Shown here: positions 41,228-49,402 of the stretch, one piece after another
Layout: each line of letters opens with the position of its first letter
How positions within the stretch are numbered: position 1 is the first letter of the stretch
Assembly: GCA_020636375.1 (NCBI GenBank)
Contig: JACJXZ010000011.1
Coordinates: 1 to 64,000, forward strand
DNA length: 64,000 bases
Direction of reading: 5' to 3'
Source of the DNA: Lewinellaceae bacterium
Lineage (GTDB): Bacteria; Bacteroidota; Bacteroidia; Chitinophagales; Saprospiraceae
The notes under the pieces: model-generated
What the model saw: the letters and a program-made list of their open reading frames with translations, nothing else
The model's database searches: none
Told to the model about the DNA's origin: nothing
Made by a program: the position numbers and the translations under genes

Positions 41228-42214
41228 ATGTTTAACCAATTTCTGGAAAAGGCCCGGAGCCTTACGCAAAATAAAGAACCCTTTGCCATCGCCTTTGTCG
41301 TCAACCGCCAGCTGCCCTCTTCCGGCAAGCCGGGCGACAAGGCCGTCATCGAAAAGGACGGCACGCTGACCGGCTGGATCGGCGGCGGGTGTACCCGAGG
41401 TATTGTCCTTAAAGAAGCTTCCGCCGCTTTGCAGGACGGCAAGCCGAGGGTTGTCCGCATCAGCCCCGAAGGGCCGGGGGAACCCAGGCCTGGGGTAGTG
41501 GATTACAATATGACCTGCCACAGCGGTGGTACGGTGGAGCTGTACATCGAACCCGTCCTGCCGCGGCCACACCTGCTCATCCTCGGCAAATCGCATGTGG
41601 CCATGGCACTGGCGCGCATCGGCCGGGCAATGGATTACCCGGTTACGGTGGTGGCGCGGGGCGTGGATAAGCATGCCTTTCCGGACGCGGAGCGGGTCGA
41701 TGATACCGCTGCTGTCGACCCGGCCGTGCTGACGCCGAATACCTTTATCGTGGTTTGTACCCAGGGAGAGAACGACGAGGATGCTCTGCAGCAGGCCCTG
41801 GAATCGGAGCTGCCCTATGTGTCTTTTGTGGCCAGCCGCGCCAAGGCCAATGCCGTATTTCGCGTCCTTCGGCAACGGGGCCTCACCTTCGATCAACTCA
41901 AACGGGTCAAAACCCCGGCCGGGCTGGATATCAACGCCAAGCTGCCCGAAGAAGTCGCCATCAGCATACTGGCAGAGGTGATCGCCTTTATGCGCCGGGA
42001 AGAGGCGCCGGAAGCCGCCGGCACGAAACGTCCGGAAGCGGCGGAAAACGATAAGATTTTCATCAACCCGGTCTGCAACGTGCCGGTGGAAAAGGCCACC
42101 GCCCGGCATGTCGTTGAATATGAGGGGATGAATTACTATTTTTGCTGCGACGGGTGTAAGGTTTCTTTTGAAAAGGAACCGGAGAAATATGCGCTGAAAC
42201 CGGAAGAAGCTTAG
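41228..42214 (+). CDS. XdhC-like factor fused to a YHS domain (coxF/coxI-like)
   Basis: 328 residues. Residues 1-255 are XdhC-like: SSGKPGDKAVIEKDGTLTGWIGGGCTRG, conserved Cys in DYNMTCHSGGTVEL, Rossmann HLLILGKSHVAMALARIG and TPAGLDINAKLPEEVAISIL. A linker leads to a C-terminal YHS domain (NPVCNVPVEKA, VEYEGMNYYFCCDGCKVSFE, about 280-325), a small metal-binding module. The fusion suggests that copper and molybdenum-cofactor handling are joined in one protein for assembly of the Cu-Mo site; that is inference. Last gene of the cox operon proper. Confidence 0.9.
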   Translation: MFNQFLEKARSLTQNKEPFAIAFVVNRQLPSSGKPGDKAVIEKDGTLTGWIGGGCTRGIVLKEASAALQDGKPRVVRISPEGPGEPRPGVVDYNMTCHSGGTVELYIEPVLPRPHLLILGKSHVAMALARIGRAMDYPVTVVARGVDKHAFPDAERVDDTAAVDPAVLTPNTFIVVCTQGENDEDALQQALESELPYVSFVASRAKANAVFRVLRQRGLTFDQLKRVKTPAGLDINAKLPEEVAISILAEVIAFMRREEAPEAAGTKRPEAAENDKIFINPVCNVPVEKATARHVVEYEGMNYYFCCDGCKVSFEKEPEKYALKPEEA

Positions 42215-42234
42215 GTCGGCATTTAAGGGAGTTA

Positions 42235-42350
42235 TTGGTTGCTGGGGGGGTATTGGTTATTAGTGACGGCCGGGCGCTATCCCGGGGATGTCAAAAACGG
42301 CCATTCATCTCCCGGTCGTTAATAACCAATAACCAATAACCAATAACTGC
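42235..42350. repeat. Inverted repeat with 7-bp units after the coxF-like gene
   Basis: ATTGGTTATTAG plus GACGGCCGGG (42251-42277) pairs with CCCGGTCGTTAATAACCAAT (42309-42328). AATAACC is then repeated about four times to 42346. Possible terminator of the cox transcript. Confidence 0.6.
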
Positions 42351-42423
42351 CAATGAACTTCATTCCCGGAACGTTATCCCTCCCTAACCAGCATATTTTA
42401 AATGTTTTAGATTTCTGCTCCGA

Positions 42424-43068
42424 ATGAGCCGAAATACCAAACAACGCATACTGGACGCCGCCCTCCAGCTCTTCAACGAAGAGGGCTATGTCAATGTACG
42501 CCTGGCGCAGATCGCCGAGCTGGCCGATATGAGCGTGGGCAATATGGCCTATCATTTTCCGCATAAGGAGCAGATTCTGGAGGGCATTTATGACGAACTG
42601 CTGGTGGAACAGCGCCGCCTGCTGGCCGAGATCAACCTGGCGCCATTGTTTGAAAACTTCGATTATTTCCTGCGGGCGACCTATGGCCTGCAGAAAAAGT
42701 ATATATTTTTCTATCTGGATACCCTGGAATTGGTCCGCGCTTCGGCGGGACTCAAGAAGGCGCACCAGGAGCATGTGCAGTGGCAGCGCATGCAGCTGGA
42801 GTTGCTGCTGCAGCTCAACCGGGCCCGGGGCGTGCTCGACTGGAAGGCCGGTTCGGAGAACCCGCCGCAGCTGGCGCGCCACCTGCGTCATGTGATGGAC
42901 AGCTGGCACAGCCTGCAGCTCATCGAAGGGGAGGATGCCGATGATTTCAACGGCTATCGGGCGTGCTGCTGGTCGGTCCTGCAGCCTTACTTCACGGATA
43001 TGGGCTGGAAGGAGTACGGGCAGCTGGCGGCAAAACCGGGCAAGTTTATCCCGGGGGAACTCAGGTGA
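42424..43068 (+). CDS. TetR-family transcriptional regulator
   Basis: 214 residues. N-terminal TetR DNA-binding domain: RILDAALQLFNEEGY, helix-turn-helix LAQIAELADMSVGNMAYHFPHKEQIL (about 24-50). The C-terminal ligand domain is unspecific. Located between the cox operon and the hydrogenase-like gene on the same strand, about 48 bp before the latter. It is the best candidate for the protein that binds the palindromes before xdhC and coxM. A half-site-like TTTTAGATTTCT lies about 30 bp before its own ATG. Effector unknown. Confidence 0.88.
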   Translation: MSRNTKQRILDAALQLFNEEGYVNVRLAQIAELADMSVGNMAYHFPHKEQILEGIYDELLVEQRRLLAEINLAPLFENFDYFLRATYGLQKKYIFFYLDTLELVRASAGLKKAHQEHVQWQRMQLELLLQLNRARGVLDWKAGSENPPQLARHLRHVMDSWHSLQLIEGEDADDFNGYRACCWSVLQPYFTDMGWKEYGQLAAKPGKFIPGELR

Positions 43069-43116
43069 AAACTTGCCAGGTTTAAATTGGCAAAACAAAC
43101 GAAACAATTGTTAGCG

Positions 43117-44604
43117 ATGGAAAAAGCGACAGCCTCGGGCGCAGCCCAGGCTGAAAAAGACTTACTGGCGAGGGTTTACCTCAACCGCAAAGGCGTCGTT
43201 GCCCGGGCTTCCTTCGACTCTCCTGTCTATCAGGGAGACAAGGGCATCCTCGCCGGGCAGCCGGCCCGCGCCGCCCTGTCCGTTCCATCCCGCATTTTCG
43301 GTTTTTGCGGCGGCTCCCACCAGCTGGCGGCCGCTATGGCCCTGGAGCACGCCTGGGGCGCAGAGTTGCCGCCGAATGCGCTGCTGATCCGCTCGGTGGC
43401 GCAGGCGGCGGAGATCCTTCAGAATACCAGCCGCTGGTTTTATACCACCTTTGCGCCGGGCCTGGCCAACCCCGCCTTCGCCGGCAATGCCCTGTTCGAT
43501 AGCGCCACCCGCCGTTTTACCGCTTTCAAAGGAGAATCCTTCCGGCCGGGCATCATGTCCTGTACCCATCCCATGGCCCTCTATGCTTTGTTTGCCGGCC
43601 AGTGGCCCCATTCCAACTTCATTGTCCCGGGCGGGGTAGCTACTTCCGTTCAGGCCAAAGAGCTGACCAGGGCCTTTTCTCTGCTCGACCAGTACTGCCG
43701 CGAGTGGCTGGAGCCGGCCTGGCTGGGCTGCTCCCTGGAGCGCTACCTGGAAATCCGCGACTGGGGCGGCCTGATGGCGTGGCTGAATGAAAAGGAAGAA
43801 CATTTCAACAGCGATCTCGGCCTTTTTATCCGGGTTGGGCTGGAATACGGCCTGGATGAATTGGGCAAAGTGTCCCCTCCGTTGCTTTCTTATGGCGCTT
43901 TTTGCAACAAAAAAGGGTATTTTGCAGTTACGCCGGAGAATTATCTGAAAGCCGTGCAGGTGCCGGGAGCTTATTTCGATGGAGCGGCGCTTCTGCCCTT
44001 CGATCACGAGTGGCTGGCGGAAAGCCTGAAAAATAATAAGGAAGCGCACCGCTTCGGGTACCGGGAAGAAGCGGCAGAGGTCGGCCCCATTGCCCGCATG
44101 CTCATCCTGGACAAAGACGCGCAGCGGCAGAATGGAAAACAGCCGCACTTGTTTTCTGGCATATACGGACAGAAGCAGGCGTCCGTCTTCACCCGCGTCT
44201 GGGCCCGCATGCACGAAGCTTGTGTGCTGGTGAATATGATGCGGGTGTGGTTGTCGAAACTGGAACTCGGAGCGCCCTGCCGGTCAGAAGTCAGGGAGCG
44301 GGATGGCTGGGGCCTGGGCCTTACCGAAGCTCCCCGCGGCGCCCTGGCCCACTTTGCGGAACTGGAAGGCGGAAAGATCAGGAATTACACCATACTGCAA
44401 CCCACCATGCTCAACCTGCAGGGGGGGGAAGGGACGGGGAAAACTTCCCCCCTGGCCAACGCCCTGAAAGGCACCGGGATCAAAGACCTCAACAACCCCG
44501 TCGAGGTGGGGATGATCGCCCGCTCCTTCGACGCCTGCCTCGTCTGCAACGTCGAACTGTACAAGAACCGGTCGGGGAAGGAGATCGGGAAGGCAAGGGT
44601 GTAG
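43117..44604 (+). CDS. [NiFe]-hydrogenase large-subunit-like protein lacking one ligand cysteine
   Basis: 495 residues from ATG 43117 (MEKATASGAA). Clear relatedness to [NiFe] large subunits: WPHSNFIVPGGVATSV, EAPRGALAHFAELEGGKIRN, the C-terminal block FDACLVCNVE. The N-terminal ligand motif, normally R-x-C-G-x-C-x3-H, reads RIFGFCGGSH, so the first Cys is Phe. The C-terminal DPCxxCxxH reads DACLVCNVE, so the Pro and the His are also changed. Both C-terminal Cys and one N-terminal Cys remain. No small subunit is nearby, but hypC and hypD follow. It may be a divergent enzyme or a HupK/HoxV-like scaffold for the Fe(CN)2CO group; both are inference. Confidence 0.85.
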   Translation: MEKATASGAAQAEKDLLARVYLNRKGVVARASFDSPVYQGDKGILAGQPARAALSVPSRIFGFCGGSHQLAAAMALEHAWGAELPPNALLIRSVAQAAEILQNTSRWFYTTFAPGLANPAFAGNALFDSATRRFTAFKGESFRPGIMSCTHPMALYALFAGQWPHSNFIVPGGVATSVQAKELTRAFSLLDQYCREWLEPAWLGCSLERYLEIRDWGGLMAWLNEKEEHFNSDLGLFIRVGLEYGLDELGKVSPPLLSYGAFCNKKGYFAVTPENYLKAVQVPGAYFDGAALLPFDHEWLAESLKNNKEAHRFGYREEAAEVGPIARMLILDKDAQRQNGKQPHLFSGIYGQKQASVFTRVWARMHEACVLVNMMRVWLSKLELGAPCRSEVRERDGWGLGLTEAPRGALAHFAELEGGKIRNYTILQPTMLNLQGGEGTGKTSPLANALKGTGIKDLNNPVEVGMIARSFDACLVCNVELYKNRSGKEIGKARV

Positions 44605-44694
44605 GGGCTCCGGAGGGAAGTTTCGGAGCAGTTGTTGGTTATTGTCCATCCGCAGCCTCTACGGCGTTGATTGCCAGCGAACCTTGCCCGAGCT

Positions 44695-44796
44695 GGCTAC
44701 CCGTCTAAGGTTGGACAGCAGAAAGGGGAAAGCCGAGCGGAGTCGAGGCCGAGCGTGTGCAGCAGGCATGGAGTGTCCAACCTCAGACGGGTAGCC
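44695..44796. mobile_element. MITE, family 1, copy 3 (102 bp)
   Basis: Same ends and body as copies 1 and 2. Flanked by the perfect 8-bp duplication CCCGAGCT (44687-44694 and 44797-44804). Sits between the hydrogenase-like gene and hypC. Confidence 0.92.
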
Positions 44797-44929
44797 CCCG
44801 AGCTTGTCGAGGGGAACCAATAACTACAGCCTGCCTCCGGCGGGAAAATAACTGCCCCATTATTTAGTGCCAACAGCACTAGTCCAACAATCAAACAATA
44901 TAGCACTCAAATCATCCAACACTCAAACC

Positions 44930-45199
44930 ATGTGCCTAGCCATACCAGGAAAAATCCGATCCATCGAACAGGCCGACGGCCTCATCCGCCGGGCTAAAGT
45001 CGTATTTGGAAGTATCGTCAAAGAGGCGTACCTTGATATGATCCCGCAGGCCAGAGAAGGGGATTACGTCCTCGTGCATGCCGGCGTGGCCATCAACCTC
45101 GTCAACGAGGAAGAGGCCCTCAAGACCTTCGCTCACCTGGAGCAGTACGGAGGGCTGGAGGATTTGCTGCCGGAAAAGACGGCCAACGGCGGACGGTAG
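44930..45199 (+). CDS. hypC: Hydrogenase maturation chaperone HypC
   Basis: 89 residues from ATG 44930. Starts with the invariant MCLAIPGKI, whose Cys2 binds the iron of the Fe(CN)2CO group, and contains GDYVLVHAGVAINLVNEEEA, both diagnostic of HypC/HybG. Works with HypD to build the iron centre of [NiFe] hydrogenases and to hand it to the large subunit. The upstream frame in the same phase is repeat-like (AACACTCAAACC) and not part of the gene. Stands between the hydrogenase-like gene and hypD. Confidence 0.95.
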   Translation: MCLAIPGKIRSIEQADGLIRRAKVVFGSIVKEAYLDMIPQAREGDYVLVHAGVAINLVNEEEALKTFAHLEQYGGLEDLLPEKTANGGR

Positions 45200-45300
45200 A
45201 CGGCAGGCGGCGGCCCCTCTCCCCCTCCCTCGGAGAACCTGACCCGCACCCAAAGGGCCGGAGGGCCGGGGGAGGCTCAACGGCGTACGGCGGCAGCGGC

Positions 45301-45398
45301 AACAATATAACAATATAACAATATAACAATATAACAATATAACAATATAACAATATAACAATATAACAATATAACAATATAACAATATAACAATATAG
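45301..45398. repeat. 8-bp tandem array (CAATATAA) before hypD
   Basis: Twelve copies of CAATATAA without interruption, ending about 50 bp before the hypD ATG. Same unit as before moaD at 31.99 kb. Confidence 0.9.
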
Positions 45399-45447
45399 CC
45401 ATCGCCCCCCATAACTCCGCACCATACCCTAATCAGACAAAAACAGC

Positions 45448-46536
45448 ATGAAATACCTGACAGAATACCGTGACCCCGAGCTGGTGGACAAGTACCTGCG
45501 AGAGATCGAAAAGGCAACCACCCGGCCCTGGGCGCTCATGGAATTCTGCGGCGGGCAAACCCACAGCCTGGTCAAGAACGGGCTGGTCAATATGCTGCCC
45601 GACAAGATCCGCCTGGTGCACGGACCGGGCTGCCCGGTCTGCGTGACCCCGCTGGGCGTGATCGACCAGGCCCTTCAGCTCGCCTTCAAAAAAGGCGTCA
45701 TCCTCTGTTCGTTCGGAGATATGCTGCGCGTGCCGGGCACCGAGAAGAGCCTGCTGCAGGCCAGGGCCGAAGGGGCCGGGGTGCGCTTTTTCTACTCGCC
45801 TATGGAAGCGGTTCAGCTCGCCAAAGACAACCCGGATAAGGAGGTGGTTTTCTTTGCAGTGGGCTTTGAGACCACAGCCCCCGCCAATGCCTTGTCCGTT
45901 CTTCATGCTCAGCAATACGGGCTGAACAACTACTCCCTGCTCACCTCTCACGTGCTGGTGCCGCCCGCTATGCGGGCCATCCTCGAAGATGAGGACAGCC
46001 ACATCGACGGCTTCCTGGGCGCCGGCAACGTCTGCTCGGTAATGGGCCTGGAAGAGTACGAGCCCATCGTCGAAGACTATCATATCCCCATCGTCGTCAC
46101 CGGTTTCGAGCCGGTCGACCTGCTGCAGGGCATCCTCATGCTTGTCGCGCAGTTAGAAAAGGGCGTGGCCCGCCTGGAAAACCAGTACAGCCGGGTGGTG
46201 CCCTATGAAGGCAACCCCGCCGCCCGTGCCGTCATCTGGCAGGTATTCGAACCCACTCACCAGGAGTGGCGCGGCATCGGCATTATACCGGGCAGCGGGC
46301 TGAAGATGCGCCCCGCCTTTGCCGGATACGATGCCAACGTGAAGTTCAGCCTGGCGCCCCGGGCCATTCCCGATAGCCAGGAGTGCATCGCCGGCGAGGT
46401 TCTCCGGGGGCATAAGAAGCCGCCGGACTGCCCCCACTTCGGCAAGAAATGTACGCCGCTGAACCCGCTGGGGGCGCCGATGGTGTCGTCAGAGGGGGCC
46501 TGCGCGGCGTATTATCATCTGATGGGGGAGGTGTAG
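45448..46536 (+). CDS. hypD: Hydrogenase maturation protein HypD
   Basis: 362 residues, the normal length. HypD carries a [4Fe-4S] cluster and, with HypC, assembles the Fe(CN)2CO unit. Diagnostic motifs: FCGGQTHSLVKNG (about 31-43), HGPGCPVCVTPLG (about 56-68), FAVGFETTAPANAL, the GAGNVCSVMGLEEYEP region, and the C-terminal cysteine set in GEVLRGHKKPPDCPHFGKKC. hypA, hypB, hypE and hypF are not in this window, so the remaining machinery must be elsewhere or absent. Confidence 0.96.
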   Translation: MKYLTEYRDPELVDKYLREIEKATTRPWALMEFCGGQTHSLVKNGLVNMLPDKIRLVHGPGCPVCVTPLGVIDQALQLAFKKGVILCSFGDMLRVPGTEKSLLQARAEGAGVRFFYSPMEAVQLAKDNPDKEVVFFAVGFETTAPANALSVLHAQQYGLNNYSLLTSHVLVPPAMRAILEDEDSHIDGFLGAGNVCSVMGLEEYEPIVEDYHIPIVVTGFEPVDLLQGILMLVAQLEKGVARLENQYSRVVPYEGNPAARAVIWQVFEPTHQEWRGIGIIPGSGLKMRPAFAGYDANVKFSLAPRAIPDSQECIAGEVLRGHKKPPDCPHFGKKCTPLNPLGAPMVSSEGACAAYYHLMGEV

Positions 46537-46687
46537 AAGCTGTAAAAGGAAATGACGCAAATGGAGCGGCCCCATTGAAGGGGCTACTCATTCGCGTCAC
46601 TGCCGGGTAACTTCTTTAAAGCATTACATTCACTCCGCCGCCAAGCCAACCGCGCCATCCGGCAGGCCGGATTGGGAAGCAAGCCCG

Positions 46688-46984
46688 ATGCTGGAAGAAT
46701 TCCTCCGCCAGCAGGGTTTTGAGCACAAGCTGGCCGAAATGAAGCGGCATTCGGCTGCCTATTCTACCTTTTGCGGCCGCTTCTTCCGTTGGTTTAACGC
46801 CTTTCTGGTAATGAAGTACCTGCACTTTGCACGCGAGGCAGGGCGGGCCGATGTGCCTGTTGGAGAGGCAGCGCGTTGGTTGCTGGGGGAACTGGGCCGG
46901 TTGCCGGAGAAAGATGACGGCTTTTCTCTATTACGCCGGTATCGAACGATCGATAGAAGTGGGCCGCTAAAAGCGCCAGCTTAA
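46688..46984 (+). CDS. Small unrecognised reading frame
   Basis: 98 codons from ATG 46688 (MLEEFLRQQGFE). The segment FCGRFFRWFNAFLVMKYL looks like a genuine amphipathic or membrane-near helix, and codon use fits the genome. The frame may extend upstream to about 46620. It could be a small gene or the remainder of a larger one. Not recognised. The region 46537-46687 shows nothing else. Confidence 0.35.
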   Translation: MLEEFLRQQGFEHKLAEMKRHSAAYSTFCGRFFRWFNAFLVMKYLHFAREAGRADVPVGEAARWLLGELGRLPEKDDGFSLLRRYRTIDRSGPLKAPA

Positions 46985-47182
46985 GCCTACACTGGCCAGA
47001 GAGATGCCGAAGCCCAACTCACCGAACAAGCCAAAATTTTCCGTTAGGCTGTAACGTCCGCCGAAAAAGCCAGTGTATAATACCTTACCGGAGCGCTCTC
47101 GCACTCCCTTTTCTTCTTTAGCTTTCTCCAAAGAACCTTCCATCATCTCGATGCCGTAGTTTGACAGTTTTAGGCATAGCAT
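46967..47182 (-). pseudogene. C-terminal fragment of an outer-membrane barrel protein
   Basis: 71 codons whose last part (GFFGGRYSLTENFGLFGELGFG then SVGLSWRF) has the alternating aromatic pattern and terminal Phe of an outer-membrane beta-barrel. The N-terminal region is highly charged (EKAKEEKGVRERS). No signal peptide. Probably what is left of a longer barrel gene. Confidence 0.45.
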
Positions 47183-47285
47183 GGTAATTTACCCAGCGGT
47201 GCATTTCAGACAGTGGGCAAAAAGCGACAACCCCACAAACGGTACCGTTCGTAGTGGCCAGGTTACTTTTTTCTCCCAGGCCGAG

Positions 47286-48779
47286 TTACAGGGTATATTG
47301 CAGGCCGATCTTCCCGATGATCACATGGGGATGCATTTGGATGTTTTGCTCCGTGCTCCAATTGGAAAGGCTTTTTTGAAACTGTATGCCCCCCGTAATG
47401 CCAACATGATTGCTGAGCCTGTAAGTCAGGTTGCCCATCAGCATACCGTGGATTTTCCACCGGTTGTTTGCAAATCCGGTATGGGTGCCATCGTAGTCCA
47501 GTAGTTCTCCCTGATAGAGCGTACGCCCTTCATTTGCTGAAAAAATATTCAGGGTGCTTCCAATGAAAACATCCGCCTGCCAGCTTTTTACCGCCCAGGT
47601 TTTACCAATAGCAAGGGGGATCTGAAAGAGTTGTGTGGTATTGTAATGCCGCACTGTGCGCTTTGCCGGTACGGTTAGTTCAACGTCACCCCGGACTACC
47701 GTTTGCTCTCCTGTCAATGTGTTTGTCCGGATCTGTACAACGGTGTCGGTGAGCGTAATGGTATAATCGTCGACAGCCGCACTCCAGTCGAACCGGTTCT
47801 CCAGTTGTTGGAACTGAAGCCCCAGCAGCAAGGTGAAATCCTTTTTCAGAGGGTGAATGTAGTGCAACCCGGCCTGGTGGGAAATGATGGTGCGTTCATA
47901 CGCGTAGCGCTCCGGTTTTGCCTGGCCATACCCCATATTCCACCAGGTAGCGCCACCAACTAAAGACAGCCGTATGGCCCTACTCTTCGGCCCCGCTTCA
48001 CTTCCCCATACCGGCTGTGAAAAAATGGACGGGCCCGGGCCGGCAGTATGGTTTTCTACGAATAAGCGCCGTGCAGGCAGGGCCTCAACCGGCGATAGCA
48101 GATCGTGGTTTTCCCGCTCACCTGGCCTTGGGCCGCCCGCAACGCTTTTATTTTGAAGGGGAGCCGAAAGCCGTAGCGGAGTGGCTGGGATTAACGGAGT
48201 AAAGACTTCTTGGGAAGAGGAAGGATCGGGAGCAATTGTTTCTGCCTGACTTCCAGCAAAGGCCCCTTTGGATGCCCTGTTATCTGAAGCGGCGCCGTCC
48301 CGTTTAAGAGATAGTGGTGCTCCTGTATCCATTTGCCGAGGCCGTTCAAGGCCAGGGACATTGGCCACCACCCCATTCTCGGGGCGAGAGCCAATATCTT
48401 CCAGGCTAGGGCCATCCCCGCTGTCAGCCCTTTCTGTAGCTGCCGGCGGCGGCAAGGTAGCTGCCGCACCGGAAGGCCCATCCGTCCATTCCGAATGCCC
48501 CATAGTGCTTTGGCCTTGGGAAATGACGGGGCTGCTTTTATAGGTACTTATCACCCGGCGGCTACAGATTACAAGCAGGAATAAAATGACGATGCTAAGG
48601 CTGGCAATGAAAAAAAATCTCCTGCTCCAAAATCGTAGCCGGGCCGGTTTAGAGGTAGATTGGAGCTCCTCCATTTTCTTCAGGATGCCATCCTGCATCT
48701 GCTCCCACTCCAGTTCAGGGGGCAAGGGCAGGTTGTCTTCGGACATCAACCGTTTAATTTTATCGTAATTAGAATCCAC
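47286..48779 (-). CDS. Anti-sigma-like membrane protein with C-terminal barrel-like domain
   Basis: 497 residues. A GTG start (48779) overlaps the end of the sigma factor gene by 11 bp, so the two are translationally coupled. Residues 1-47 are cytoplasmic and charged, followed by one membrane segment (FFFIASLSIVILFLLVIC, about 51-68), a long low-complexity periplasmic part (about 70-260) and a C-terminal region (about 265-497) with repeated aromatic beta strands (LHYIHPLKKDFTLLLGLQF, MLMGNLTYRLSNHVGITGGI) like the Bacteroidota outer-membrane beta-barrel family. Such proteins encoded after an ECF sigma factor likely bind it at their cytoplasmic head. A barrel joined to an inner-membrane anchor is unusual. 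Confidence 0.75.
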   Translation of the reverse strand: MDSNYDKIKRLMSEDNLPLPPELEWEQMQDGILKKMEELQSTSKPARLRFWSRRFFFIASLSIVILFLLVICSRRVISTYKSSPVISQGQSTMGHSEWTDGPSGAAATLPPPAATERADSGDGPSLEDIGSRPENGVVANVPGLERPRQMDTGAPLSLKRDGAASDNRASKGAFAGSQAETIAPDPSSSQEVFTPLIPATPLRLSAPLQNKSVAGGPRPGERENHDLLSPVEALPARRLFVENHTAGPGPSIFSQPVWGSEAGPKSRAIRLSLVGGATWWNMGYGQAKPERYAYERTIISHQAGLHYIHPLKKDFTLLLGLQFQQLENRFDWSAAVDDYTITLTDTVVQIRTNTLTGEQTVVRGDVELTVPAKRTVRHYNTTQLFQIPLAIGKTWAVKSWQADVFIGSTLNIFSANEGRTLYQGELLDYDGTHTGFANNRWKIHGMLMGNLTYRLSNHVGITGGIQFQKSLSNWSTEQNIQMHPHVIIGKIGLQYTL

Positions 48780-49323
48780 TGTCTAAAATCTTTTGTTTGT
48801 TATTCAGCAGGTGCTTTCGCAGCCAGCTTTTTGCTCTCGATAATTGGGAACGGGAGGTTTCCGGGCTGATACCTAGCAGCTCGCCGATCTCTTTATGATC
48901 ATATTCATCAATGACGGCCAGCATAAATACCTGCCGGTATCCTTCAGGCATTTGGCGCAGCAGGTATTCAATATCCGGTTTGGACAACTGGCCCATCAGC
49001 AGGGCTTCTCCATTTTCGATCTCAGGTACGCCGTCGAGCGGAAGGAAAAGCCGGTGGGACTTTCCCTGCCGGTAGTGTTGCAAACACTGGTTGATCACCA
49101 CCTTACGCAACCAGAACTTGAACTCGCCTTTCGTTTCATCAAAGGCGCCAACGCTCAAAAATATCCGTGCGAATATTTCCTGTATGATGTCAGGGTGCTC
49201 ACTTTCATTGGCCACGTAGCGTCTTACAATGGAGTAGACATACCCAATGCATTGCTGGTACATGGCCTTGAAGGCAGCATTTTCTCCTTTTTTTACCGAA
49301 GCTATCAGGGTAGAGTCAACCAC
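48769..49323 (-). CDS. ECF-type RNA polymerase sigma factor
   Basis: 184 residues from a GTG at 49323. Sigma region 2 (FKAMYQQCIGYVYSIVRRYV, DIIQEIFARIFLSV, KFWLRKVVINQCLQHYR) and region 4 (MPEGYRQVFMLAVIDEYDHK, EIGELLGISPETSRSQLSRA) are complete. Directs transcription of a small regulon in response to a cell-envelope signal. Its stop overlaps the start of the membrane protein that follows, the usual arrangement of an ECF sigma with its anti-sigma. Confidence 0.92.
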   Translation of the reverse strand: MVDSTLIASVKKGENAAFKAMYQQCIGYVYSIVRRYVANESEHPDIIQEIFARIFLSVGAFDETKGEFKFWLRKVVINQCLQHYRQGKSHRLFLPLDGVPEIENGEALLMGQLSKPDIEYLLRQMPEGYRQVFMLAVIDEYDHKEIGELLGISPETSRSQLSRAKSWLRKHLLNNKQKILDSGF

Positions 49324-49402
49324 TTAGGATGATCAGGTTTGGTGAGTAAACCCGAAAAACCAGGATTGGTTCTTCGGGTTTTGAATCTTGGAGAATTTGC
49401 TT

